Source of the DNA: Morella rubra
Lineage: Eukaryota > Streptophyta > Magnoliopsida > Fagales > Myricaceae
Length of the DNA stretch: 64,000 nt
Direction: 5' to 3'
Assembly: GCA_003952965.2 (NCBI GenBank)
Contig: CM025856.1
Location: forward strand, 11,137,023 to 11,201,022
The notes below the pieces were generated by a model that was not told the DNA's origin, made no database searches, and saw only the letters and a program-made list of their open reading frames with translations. Of the stretch, positions 27,639-36,298 are shown in pieces. The stretch's first letter is position 1. Each line of letters starts with the position of its first letter. The position numbers and the translations under genes are program-made.

Positions 27639-29587
27639 ATCGAACAAAATGCTGGAAAAGGACAAAGAGAAGAATTATAGACCAAAAGGTAGAGGAGAAA
27701 TTGTCCATTTTAATTAGTTTACAAATTAGATTCCTTAATGTTGAAGAAAGCAAAGCATAAGAAATAATGGAAGCATTATAGACCAAAAATTTAAATTAAA
27801 AACAGTCCAAATTAATTGGCTTAAAAACCAGATGCCTTAACTTTGAAGAAAATGAAGCAAATAGGTTAATAAAAGAATTCTAGACTAAAACGTAAAAGAA
27901 AAATTGTCCACTTTAATTAGTTTAAAAATTAGGTACCTAAATATTGTAGAAATTTAAGCAAAATGATTAATGGAAGAGTTGTTCACAAAAAGATGAATGA
28001 AAAATGTTGCGAATTAATTAGTTAAAAAATAAGATAACTTAATATTGAATAAAATGAAGCAAATTGTTTTGCTGAAGAATTATAGACCAAAAGGTAAATG
28101 AAAAATTGTCCACAGTCATAAGTTTAAATATTAGATACCCTTTTATTGTAGAATATGAAGCAAATTGAATAATTGAAGAGTAGTTTAAAAGAAGATGAAT
28201 AAAAAATGTTGCAAATTAATTAGTGAAAAAAATATAAGATAACTTAATGTTGAAGAAAACGGAACAAATTGATTAACAGAGGAATTATAGACCAAAATGT
28301 AAGTGAAAAATTGTTCAAATTAATTAGTTTAAGTATTAGATACCGTAATATTGTAGAACATGAAGCAAATAGAATAACGGAAGAGTTGTTGACAAAAAGA
28401 TGAATGAAAAATGTTGCAAATTAATTAGTTAAAAAATAAGATAACTTAATATTTAATGAAACGAAACAAATTGATTAACGGAAGAGTCATAGACCAAAAG
28501 GTAAATGAAAAATTCTCCAAATTAATTAGTTTAAAAGTTAGATACCTTATGTTGAAGAAAATGAAGCAAGTAGAATAACAATGGATAAGTTATAGACCAA
28601 GACTCAAATAAAAATGTCCAAATTATTTGTTTAAATTTAGATAACTTAATATGGAAAAAAATGATGCAAAAAGATTAATAGAAGAATTCTAGACCAAAAG
28701 GTAAACGAAAAAGAGTCCATTTTAATTTTTATTCAAAAATTAGATACCTTAGTTTTGTAGAAAATGCTGCAAATACTTTAACCGAAGAGTTGTTGACAAA
28801 AAGATGAATGAAAAATGTTGCAAATTAATTAGTTAAAAAATTAAAGATTAACATTAAATGTTAGAGTTAGATAAATAAAAAACAGTCCAAATAAATTTGT
28901 TTAAATACCAGATACCATAATATCGAACAAAATGCTAAACGAAAAAGAGACAAAAATTAGAAGAAAATGCTATACTTTAACCGAAGAGGTTACAAAAAGA
29001 TGAAAAAAATGTTGAATTAAAGCAAAAAATAAAGAAATAATGGAATATACCAAAATATAAATTGAAAACAGTCCAAATTAATGGCTTAAAAACCAGATGC
29101 CTTAACTTAAGAAAATGGAAAAAATAAAAGAACATAGACTAAAACGTAAAAGAAAAATCGTCCACTTTTAATTAGTTTAAAAATTAGTACCCAATATTGT
29201 AGAAATTGCAAAATGATAATGGAAGAGTTGTTCACAAAAAGATGAATGAAAAATGTTGCGAATTAAACTAGTTAAAAAAATAAGATAAACTAAGTTAAAA
29301 ATTGAAGCAAATAACTTAATATAGACCAAAAGGTGAAATGAAAAATTCGTCCACAGTAATAAAGTCAATCAAAGTTTTAGATACCTTAATACGTTTACTG
29401 TAGAACTATGAAGCAAATGAAATAATTGAAGAGTTGTTGACAAAAAGATGAATAAAAAATGTTGCAATTAATTAGTGAAAAAATAAGATAACTTAATGTT
29501 GAAGAAAACGGAACAAAATTGATAACATAACCAAAATAAAAAAATTGTCAAATTAATTAGTTTAAGTATTAGATACCTTAATATTGT

Positions 29588-30587
29588 NNNNNNNNNNNNN
29601 NNNNNNNNNNNNNNNNNNNNNNNNNNNNNNNNNNNNNNNNNNNNNNNNNNNNNNNNNNNNNNNNNNNNNNNNNNNNNNNNNNNNNNNNNNNNNNNNNNNN
29701 NNNNNNNNNNNNNNNNNNNNNNNNNNNNNNNNNNNNNNNNNNNNNNNNNNNNNNNNNNNNNNNNNNNNNNNNNNNNNNNNNNNNNNNNNNNNNNNNNNNN
29801 NNNNNNNNNNNNNNNNNNNNNNNNNNNNNNNNNNNNNNNNNNNNNNNNNNNNNNNNNNNNNNNNNNNNNNNNNNNNNNNNNNNNNNNNNNNNNNNNNNNN
29901 NNNNNNNNNNNNNNNNNNNNNNNNNNNNNNNNNNNNNNNNNNNNNNNNNNNNNNNNNNNNNNNNNNNNNNNNNNNNNNNNNNNNNNNNNNNNNNNNNNNN
30001 NNNNNNNNNNNNNNNNNNNNNNNNNNNNNNNNNNNNNNNNNNNNNNNNNNNNNNNNNNNNNNNNNNNNNNNNNNNNNNNNNNNNNNNNNNNNNNNNNNNN
30101 NNNNNNNNNNNNNNNNNNNNNNNNNNNNNNNNNNNNNNNNNNNNNNNNNNNNNNNNNNNNNNNNNNNNNNNNNNNNNNNNNNNNNNNNNNNNNNNNNNNN
30201 NNNNNNNNNNNNNNNNNNNNNNNNNNNNNNNNNNNNNNNNNNNNNNNNNNNNNNNNNNNNNNNNNNNNNNNNNNNNNNNNNNNNNNNNNNNNNNNNNNNN
30301 NNNNNNNNNNNNNNNNNNNNNNNNNNNNNNNNNNNNNNNNNNNNNNNNNNNNNNNNNNNNNNNNNNNNNNNNNNNNNNNNNNNNNNNNNNNNNNNNNNNN
30401 NNNNNNNNNNNNNNNNNNNNNNNNNNNNNNNNNNNNNNNNNNNNNNNNNNNNNNNNNNNNNNNNNNNNNNNNNNNNNNNNNNNNNNNNNNNNNNNNNNNN
30501 NNNNNNNNNNNNNNNNNNNNNNNNNNNNNNNNNNNNNNNNNNNNNNNNNNNNNNNNNNNNNNNNNNNNNNNNNNNNNNNNNNNNNNN
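29588..30587. other. Assembly gap, 1000 N
   Basis: Exactly 1000 N. Satellite lies on the left, and the 5' flank of a MyoB-like gene copy lies on the right. The body of that copy would be expected to the left of 30588, so the gap hides both the satellite edge and the start of this gene copy, if it exists. The round size suggests that the true length is unknown. Confidence 0.99.
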
Positions 30588-30902
30588 TAGCAACAAATAC
30601 AGAACACGGACCTGTTCAAGTGAGAAGCCGAAGAAAACAATGAAATTCAGAAGCAGAATGTGGAAACAGAGTAACCCGTTCTAAAGCTCATGACCACAAC
30701 AAAAGAATCCACTAATTGGTAGCTCGTGTAACGTGAGACGCTTTAAATAGAAGCAAAGCCAGCCAGACGGAAAGGTGTTGAATTTTTCCAACAGATTTGC
30801 ACGTCGTTGTCACATTGCAGAGTTCTGATTTGGCAAAAGGAATAAAAGAAAGAAGAAGAAAAGACGAAGAAGCTGTCAAAGTACTACATCGCTGCTGATA
30901 AG

Positions 30903-30926
30903 AGAAAAGGACTGCATCACCGAAAA
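30903..30926. repeat. Inverted repeat, left arm
   Basis: This 24-bp stretch is a perfect reverse complement of 31555-31578. The arms are ~630 bp apart and enclose the histone H3 fossil. The left arm belongs to the conserved 5' flank, and the right arm belongs to the inserted ~500 bp, so the insert carries an inverted scrap of the flank itself. Confidence 0.75.
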
Positions 30927-31337
30927 GTGAATCAGAAAGAAAGCAGTTTGGCCATTGAGGGTAGAACAATGCAATTCCCACCTGTTGATCCAGTTCTCAC
31001 AGACTCTAGCTTTATTTTTCTGTACAGATAATCTCATTAAAAATGTGGATTTTGCAAACTCAATTATCGAGTTAGAGTTTGTAATAATTGCTTGATCCAA
31101 ACGATTTATTACAGTATTACTCAATTTAGTTAGCATCCTTTTTTGTTGAGTACGACAAGAGAAATATTAATGAACTAAGGGAAAAGTCTGATACAGAAAC
31201 AATCTTGGTTTCACTTCCCATTACTGATTACACCAACCAGATTCGAAAAAATGCTTCTGTGATAAATCTCCGTTAGTCTGCAAACTTCATAACATATTTT
31301 TAAATTTTCATTCTTGGCTTCCACTTGACCAAGTTTA

Positions 31338-31466
31338 TCTCTGATCCTCCTGGCAGCTAGATATCCTTGCGCAAAGTGTTGACCCGCATGGCATGGAACG
31401 CACAGAGGCTAGTGTCCTTCATGGGGGCCTTTCCTTCAGTGGACTTGCGAGCAGTCTTTTGGGCAT
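31338..31466 (-). pseudogene. Histone H3 pseudogene remnant with internal deletion
   Basis: On the minus strand the DNA reads an H3 N-tail segment (QKTARKSTEGKAPMK, compare KQTARKSTGGKAPRK). It passes directly into the H3 C-terminal segment (DTSLCAFHAMRVNTLRKDI, compare DTNLCAIHAKRVTIMPKDI), then a stop, then a degenerate match to the final ARRIRGERA. About 90 central residues of the histone fold are missing, so it cannot make H3. Histone H3 is the core nucleosome protein, and intronless H3 genes often leave such fossils. It lies in the ~500 bp present only in this copy of the duplicated flank. Confidence 0.7.
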
Positions 31467-31554
31467 TTCATCTCGTTGTGCGAAAAAATCTCGAGCAACA
31501 GCATCCTCACTATTCATGAAGAAGAACTCCGTATTCAAAAGAAATATACATAAG

Positions 31555-31578
31555 TTTTCGGTGATGCAGTCCTTTTCT
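31555..31578. repeat. Inverted repeat, right arm
   Basis: Perfect 24-bp reverse complement of 30903-30926. A further copy-like phrase ('tctcagagca') follows twice near 31577 and 31611, which suggests small local duplications in the insert. Confidence 0.75.
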
Positions 31579-32167
31579 CAGAGCATATAGATTTTTAACG
31601 CATTCGATTTCTCAGAGCAATCTCCGTATGAAGTCCATTTCAAAGAATGCGTCAGTGTTCGGCGATTTGATCTGAGAAACGTGCCGGCAGACCAATTGGC
31701 ACTTTCCCCAAGACTGTGATGCATGGAACCTCAATGTTAACGCCCAGAGACAAGAAATCTTCGCTGTGCTATCCTCCACGTTAGCGCCAACTGGGTAACG
31801 TTGGCCCAGTTGACCGTTAAACCAACTGCTTCATAAATTTTTTAGGCCAATAAATTAGAGAAAGCTACACTATATTCTATTTGACAAAAATATCGCCGAC
31901 GACATCCCAAATTGCCGTTTCTTGTCATGGCTATGGTAACAAGTTAAATCAGCACTATACCAAAAGATTTCTCTGTAAACGACTCTCAAAGGACAAACAG
32001 AAACAAATTCTGGATTATCAATTCGAATATCTCTTGCCTTCCTATCACAAGTTTCCTCAATCACATTCTCCAGAATTTATTCATCTCCAAATTTATTCCT
32101 AAAGAATTCAAGTCGGCTTCTAGATTTTGTTGTGGAAAATAAAAAACATTCCTAACAAAATGTGGAA

Positions 32168-32410
32168 CTAACATAATTTACATTCCAACACTTGTAACTC
32201 TTTTTCCTTCTCAGCAAGAAGGTCATTTGCTTTCTGGAGAGCTTCAGTGTCATACTGAGATTGCTCTTCCATCAGTCTTTGGCACTGCGAGGCTTCCATA
32301 TGGAGTGTTGCCTCTCCTCCTTCAATTTGGTTATCACGGCCCTGGCTTGATTGGCAGAAACAGCAGAAGCATGCATTTCTTTCTTCTTCCAACACCTTAT
32401 AATCCGTCGT
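32168..32410 (-). pseudogene. GTD-binding coiled-coil exon with two frameshifts
   Basis: The frame of 32168-32395 gives EEERNA at its start and EATLHMEASQ, LMEEQSQYDTEALQKAND and LLAEKEKELQVLE later. The stretch between them reads correctly only in a second frame (SANQARAVITKLKEE). This is the conserved core of the zein-binding/DUF593 family, a plant-specific coiled coil that binds the myosin XI tail. The exon probably joined the acceptor at 32098, where the family's YRNKF motif continues. The two shifts restore the frame, which suggests decay in place, or that one of them is an assembly error. Confidence 0.8.
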
Positions 32411-32480
32411 TTTAATCTACTAATCATACTTTCGCCTTCAATTCACTGACAATACTCACAGAAGAGACACACCAGACTCA

Positions 32481-32697
32481 TTTCTCTCAAGTGAGATCCT
32501 TTTTCGAATATGCTTTCATCCAGGTACAACCAGAATCATTTCACTAAGGTGACTCTTCTGATCTGTGCTTCGATCCAAAAATAAAATAGAATCAATCCAC
32601 TCAGGTGATATTCTCTTCTGAGGTGCGCTTTCTTCCAGACACAATAGAATCATGTTGCTCAAGTGAGAATATCCTCTTTTGAATTTTTTTGCATTAT
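32481..32697 (-). repeat. About four tandem ~58-bp units derived from coding DNA
   Basis: The plus strand shows four related units, recognisable by 'caagtgag', 'ctaaggtgac', 'ctcaggtgat' and 'caagtgag', each followed after ~30 bp by 'tagaatca' or 'cagaatca'. On the minus strand the best unit reads KRISLERNESG, a conserved MyoB phrase that normally occurs once. The other units are degenerate versions with changes and stops. The expansion lies in the decayed part of the gene. Confidence 0.65.
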
Positions 32698-32793
32698 GAG
32701 AGAGTTGAAAGCATCAGGGCTCTTTAATTCATCGCTAGTTACAAGAAAGATAGGACTCTTCTCATTCATTGATTCCTCAATCCATCAAGAGAA

Positions 32794-33071
32794 CTATAGT
32801 CGTGACAACAAGATCTTCAAATTTTCATCAACTTTTGGAGAATCTTCCTGTTCTCCCACAAGTGCACCAGACAATTGTGTTCCTCTATTGCCAGCAGCTA
32901 TTTCATTAGAATCACCAAGATTTAAATTGGGTTGTTGTTGAGCAGCTTCACTTGAAATAGCTTCTGTCTCTAGACCAATTTCAGATGTCTTACGAGGTAC
33001 AGTTATTACATCCTTGATTTTCCCACTCTGTGCCACACATGTTTGCCCCACTTCATCGGTTCTTGTAAGAC
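32794..33071 (-). other. Exon 5: conserved MyoB segment ending in a stop
   Basis: The acceptor is TTTTTTTCTATCCATAG before GTCTTACAAG, after a 169-bp intron. The exon encodes TRTDEVGQTC, then ISSEAAQQQPNLNLGDSNEI, then AAGNRGTQLSGALVGEQED and KVDENLKILLSRL, closely following the family pattern that leads into the GTD-binding coiled coil. It stops with TAG at 32796-32794, where family members continue. Confidence 0.75.
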
Positions 33072-36000
33072 CTATGGATAGAAAAAAATCAATTAAAAAG
33101 AGATATAAAAGGTTAATTGGAACTGATAAAATACAAGAGTTTGGGCATTGCATGAATTGACCAAGTTATCTTAACATCCCTCCCTTAATACTCAGTGAGA
33201 TCGAATGAAAGACAGAGAAACTGAAAACACCTTAACTTACAGCTTTCTTTTGATACTTCAATTCTGGTTTCCATGGCGTTTGATGATGGAGTGACATCAT
33301 CAAGGGAAACAAGGTTATTTTCTAAAAGGGAACTGGCCTTGCTATCAGTTTCAGCTGATACAGGAGAACTGGCCTGCACAGGGGAACTGGCCCCGCTATC
33401 AGCTTCAGCTGGTGCAGGGCAGCTGGCCTTGCTATCAGCTAGTGCAGGGGAATTGGCCTCGTTATCAGCTTCAGCTGGTGCAGGACAACTGGCCTCGCTA
33501 ACAGCTTCAGCTGGTGCAGGGCATCTGGCCTTGCTATTGGCTTGTTGCCAGTTGAGTTCCTCCAGATCACTCTCAGCAGCAACAGCTGTTGAGAACGGCC
33601 TCAATGATTGAGTGACATTATATGGGGAAAAAAGATGATTTACTACAGGGTAACAGGCCCTGCTATTGGCTTGTTTCCGGTTGAGTTCCTCCAGACAGTT
33701 CTCAACAGCCACAGTTCTTGCTACCGATGTCCTACCATATGCTTCAATAGGATCTAACTGCGCCTGTGACATTGAAGAGGAGACCTTAGGTGCAGAATTA
33801 GAAATTACTAGGTTACAAGGGGCCGAGTCATTAGCTGGAGTAATTATGAGTGGCTCCGACTGTGCACCTGGAAAGAAACATCAATTTTACAAAGCGAAAC
33901 ATTTACATCGTCATGAGAGATAGAGAAACTGAAAACGCCTACACTTACAGCATTCTTTTGATACTTCAATCGTAGTTCCCATAGCATTTGATGATGGAGT
34001 GACATCATCAAGGGAATTGGCCTCTCTGGCAGCTTCAGCTGCTGCAGAGGAACAGGCCCTGCTATTGGCTTGTTGCCGGTTTAGTTCCTCTGGACCACTC
34101 TCAACAGCAGCAGTAGATGCTACTGATGTACTACCATATGCTTCAATAGGATCTATCTGCGCCTGTGACATTGAAGGGGAGGCCTTAGGTGCAGAACTAG
34201 CAATTATTAGCTTATAAGGGGCCGAGTCATCAGCTGGAGTAGTTATGAGTGGCACCGACTGTGCACCTGGAAATAAACATCAGTTTAACAAAGTGAAACA
34301 CTTGCAGCGTCATGAGAGATAGAGAAACTAAAAACGCATAAACTTACAGCTCTCTTTTGATAATTCAACTGCAGTTTCCATAGCATTTGATGATGGAGTT
34401 ACATCATCTACGGAAATAAGATCATTTACTGCAGGGGAATTGGCCTTTCTGTCAGCTTCAGCCGCTGCAAGGGAACAGGCTCTGCTATTGGCTTGTTGAT
34501 GGTTGAGTTCCTCTTGACCATTCTCTACAGCAGCGGTTGATGCTATCGATGTACTACCATATGCTTCAATAGGATCTAGCTGTGCCTGTAACATTGAAGG
34601 GGAGGCCTTATGTGCAGAATTAGCACTTACTAGCTTATAATGGGCCGAGTCATTAGCTGGAGTAATTATGAGTGGCTCCGACTGTGCACCTGGAAAGAAA
34701 CATCAGCTTTACAAAGCGAAACATTTACATCGTAATGAGAGATAGAGAAACTTAAAACGCCTACCTTTACAGCATTCTTTTGATACTTCAATCGTAGTTC
34801 CCATAGCATTTGATGATGGAGTGACATCATCAAGGGAAATGACATCATTTACTGCAGGGGAATTGGCCTTTCTGTCTGCTTCAGCTGCTGCAGGGGAACA
34901 GGCCCTGCTCTTGGCTTGTTGCCGGTTGAATTCCTCTGGACCATTCTCAACAGCAGCAGTTAATGCTACGGATTTACTACCATATGCTTCAATAGGATCT
35001 AGCTGCGCCTGTGACATTGAAGGGGAGGCCTTAGGTGCAGAATTAGCAATTATTAGGTTATAAGGGGCTGAGCCAGCAGCTGGAGCAATTATAACTGGTT
35101 CCGATTGTGCACCTGGAACAGCGAAATTGGTCTTAGAAACATCTGTTTCACAATAGGAAACACTTGCAGCGTCATGAGAGTGTAGGAACTCAGATTCTGT
35201 ATCGAAATTACCCTCACGGTGTGTGCATCTCTTTTTCTGGTCATCTTGATTAAGCCCAACCACACCTGATAAAGTCACATCAAGTTCAGCAACTCCACAC
35301 CCTACAGATTTGGTCTGAACCAACTTTTGAGTATTTCCTTTTAAAACACATGGCGCATTGCAACAACGACAATGTCTCGTGCTTGAAGAACCAAATTTAT
35401 TTCCCTCAAGTAAGGTGCCCTGATCAAAGCCACCGCAAGAATCCTCCTCCAACAATGAGAAAAGGCAAGTTTCACACATCCCATAAACGTCTACAAGCTT
35501 ATTGTGTGCATGACATTGAACTAAGCAAGAATTCTCTAACTTATGATTGCTACAGATCAAATCCCAGTAGCATCCCAGTCCAAAAATGTGATGAAGCTTA
35601 GAGCATGGCAAACACGGTGTTTGCAATTTGCAGTAATGAGCAAACTTCGTAACTAAGAATGAGAATATGGAAGTCACCAACAAACAAAGAATCAGTAACC
35701 ATTCAAGAACAGCAGAAGCCAGAAAAGTGGTAAAACCCAATTTCTGTGGCTTGGCAGATGAAGTCCCCAAGGCAGCCATGCCCCAAAAAACTTTTACACC
35801 AAACTGGACAACTTCACACCCAAGAGATTTGGACTGAACCAACTTTTGAGAATTGCCTTTTAAAACCCATGGCGCTTTACAACAACGACAATGTCTCGAG
35901 CTTGAAGAACCAAATCTATGTTCCTCAAGTAAGGTATCCTGATCAAAACCACAGCAAGCATCCTCCTCCAATAATGAGAAAAGGCAAGTCTCACACATCC

Positions 36001-36298
36001 AGCGAACATCTACAAGCTTATTGTGTGCATGACATAGAACTAAGCAAGAATTCTCCAACTTATGATTGCTGCAGATCAAATCCCAGTAGCTTCCCATTCC
36101 AAAAACGTGATGAAGCCTAGAGCATAGCAAACACGGTGTTCGCAATTTGCAGTAATAAGCAAACTTTGTAACTAAGAATGAGAATATGGAAGTCACCAAC
36201 AAAAAAAGATTCAGAAACCATTCAAGAACAGCATAAGCCAGAAAAGTGGTAAAATCCCAGTTCTTTGGTTTAACAGATGAAGTCCCCAAGGAAGCCAT
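32794..36298 (-). CDS. MyoB-like (myosin XI receptor) gene, duplicated exons, lacks GTD-binding end
   Basis: Proposed join: 36298-34771, 34689-34348, 34266-33949, 33867-33241 and 33071-32794. This gives 1030 residues and a TAG stop. All junctions are GT-AG in phase 1. MyoB proteins are plant membrane receptors that tether vesicles to myosin XI. Seen here: a hydrophobic anchor at residues ~17-48 with a Cys-rich segment after it (CLLC at 56-59), the same module again at ~190-219 (CLPC at 229-232), a Ser/Ala/Pro-rich block present four times, and a final exon with the family's NLNLGDSNEIAAGNRGTQLSG region. The ATG at 36298 was chosen because the second module begins with the matching ATG at 35779. 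The protein ends just before the expected coiled coil. It may be a truncated protein or a recent pseudogene; transcript data are needed to decide. Confidence 0.65.
33241..33867 (-). other. Exon 4: repeat block copy 4 with 13-residue microrepeats
   Basis: 627 bp, open, phase 1 at both ends. It starts like the other copies (AQSEPLIITPAND) and ends with SLDDVTPSSNAMETRIEVS. Between them the LEELN..QQANS segment is repeated, and a ~39-bp unit is expanded about five times, reading variants of SKASCPAPAEADS. On the plus strand the unit is 'tcagcttcagctggtgcagg'. The expansion is in frame and keeps the low-complexity Ala/Pro/Ser character. Confidence 0.7.
33949..34266 (-). other. Exon 3: repeat block copy 3, phase 1-1
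   Basis: 318 bp, open, with the same borders as exon 2. It encodes AQSVPLITTPADDSAPYKL, then SQAQIDPIEAYGSTSVAST and SLDDVTPSSNAMGTTIEVS. It is the shortest copy and has lost about 8 codons before the SLDDV segment relative to copy 1. It is skippable in frame. Confidence 0.7.
34348..34689 (-). other. Exon 2: repeat block copy 2, phase 1-1
   Basis: 342 bp, open throughout. The acceptor is TTTCTTTCCAG before GTGCAC, and the donor is GAGAGCT before GTAAGT. It encodes AQSEPLIITPAND, then LQAQLDPIEAYGSTS, then SVDDVTPSSNAMET and ends KES. The length is a multiple of three and both borders are phase 1, so it can be included or skipped without changing frame. Confidence 0.7.
34771..36298 (-). other. 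Exon 1: two membrane-anchor modules plus first repeat block
   Basis: This exon holds a 519-bp tandem duplication, with the start codon of unit A at 36298 and the equivalent ATG of unit B at 35779. Each unit encodes an anchor helix, the CxxC motif, a conserved SYWDLICSNHKLENSCLV or CYWDLICSNHKLENSCLV segment, MCETCLFSLLEED and RHCRCC. The residues VKVFWG before the second ATG match the sequence just upstream of the first ATG, so former 5' leader has become coding. The exon continues through HDAASVSYCETDVSK into the first repeat block (35115-34771) and ends at GAATGCT before GTAAAG. Confidence 0.75.

Larger units (their letters stand above)
4851..29587. repeat. AT-rich higher-order satellite, main block
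   Basis: About 24.7 kb of head-to-tail ~100-bp monomers, with consensus cores as in the left block. One monomer type, marked by 'atatcgaacaaaatgctgg', recurs near 5931, 6916, 7927, 8952, 10034, 11339, 12518, 13581, 14636, 17112, 18315, 21145, 23680, 24832, 26221, 27639 and 28922. This gives a higher-order period of about 1.0 kb on the left, rising to about 1.4 kb on the right. Monomers within a period are diverged, while equivalent monomers in neighbouring periods are very similar, which is the mark of higher-order amplification. The last ~750 bp before the gap are shrunken and irregular. Short ORFs in the array are by-products of the repeat. No gene is seen. Confidence 0.93.
30588..31895 (-). 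repeat. Paralogous 5' flank of a second MyoB-like copy
   Basis: This stretch matches the region upstream of the MyoB-like gene at about 36755-37660 in the same order and orientation. 'cagagtaacccgttct' occurs at 30667 and 36831, 'cctcaa-gttaacgcc' at 31729 and 37398, and 'gttagcgccaa' follows about 50 bp later in both. This copy carries ~500 bp extra (about 31149-31660), which contains a histone H3 fossil. By analogy, the gene it once served read leftward into the gap. It directly follows the decayed 3' end of the other copy, so the two were tandem with a period near 6 kb. Confidence 0.7.
31985..32793 (-). pseudogene. Decayed GTD-binding region of the MyoB-like gene
   Basis: Beyond the stop at 32794 the minus strand continues the expected order of a MyoB protein, but broken. 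32660-32784 resembles the segment after LLSRL (ESMNEKSPIFLVTSDELKSP). 32481-32697 is a tandem repeat built on KRISLERNESG. 32168-32410 carries the GTD-binding (zein-binding, DUF593) coiled coil (LEEERNA, then SAVSANQARAVITKLKEE in another frame, then EALQKANDLLAEKEKEL back in the first frame). After a plausible acceptor at 32098 there is RNKFGDE, a stop, then ILENVIEETCD. Two compensating frameshifts and several stops are visible. In the family this coiled coil binds the globular tail of myosin XI. It is unlikely to be translated here unless splicing avoids these lesions. Confidence 0.8.

Noticed and set aside
4851-29587. Many 60-90 codon hydrophobic ORFs on the minus strand
   Set aside because: They recur with the satellite period and reflect the AT-rich monomers read in a chance-open frame.
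4851-29587. CRISPR-like regular repeats
   Set aside because: Monomers are joined head to tail without unique spacers, and the DNA is a plant nuclear satellite.
29468-30684. Long open frames across 29468-30684 on both strands
   Set aside because: They consist almost wholly of N from the 1000-base gap and have no real sequence.
33273-35063. Plus-strand Ala/Ser-rich ORFs across the repeated exons
   Set aside because: They are antisense shadows of the MyoB-like repeat blocks and have no independent support.
35350-36120. Plus-strand ORFs opposite the anchor modules
   Set aside because: They mirror the duplicated exon 1 and lack any recognisable domain.
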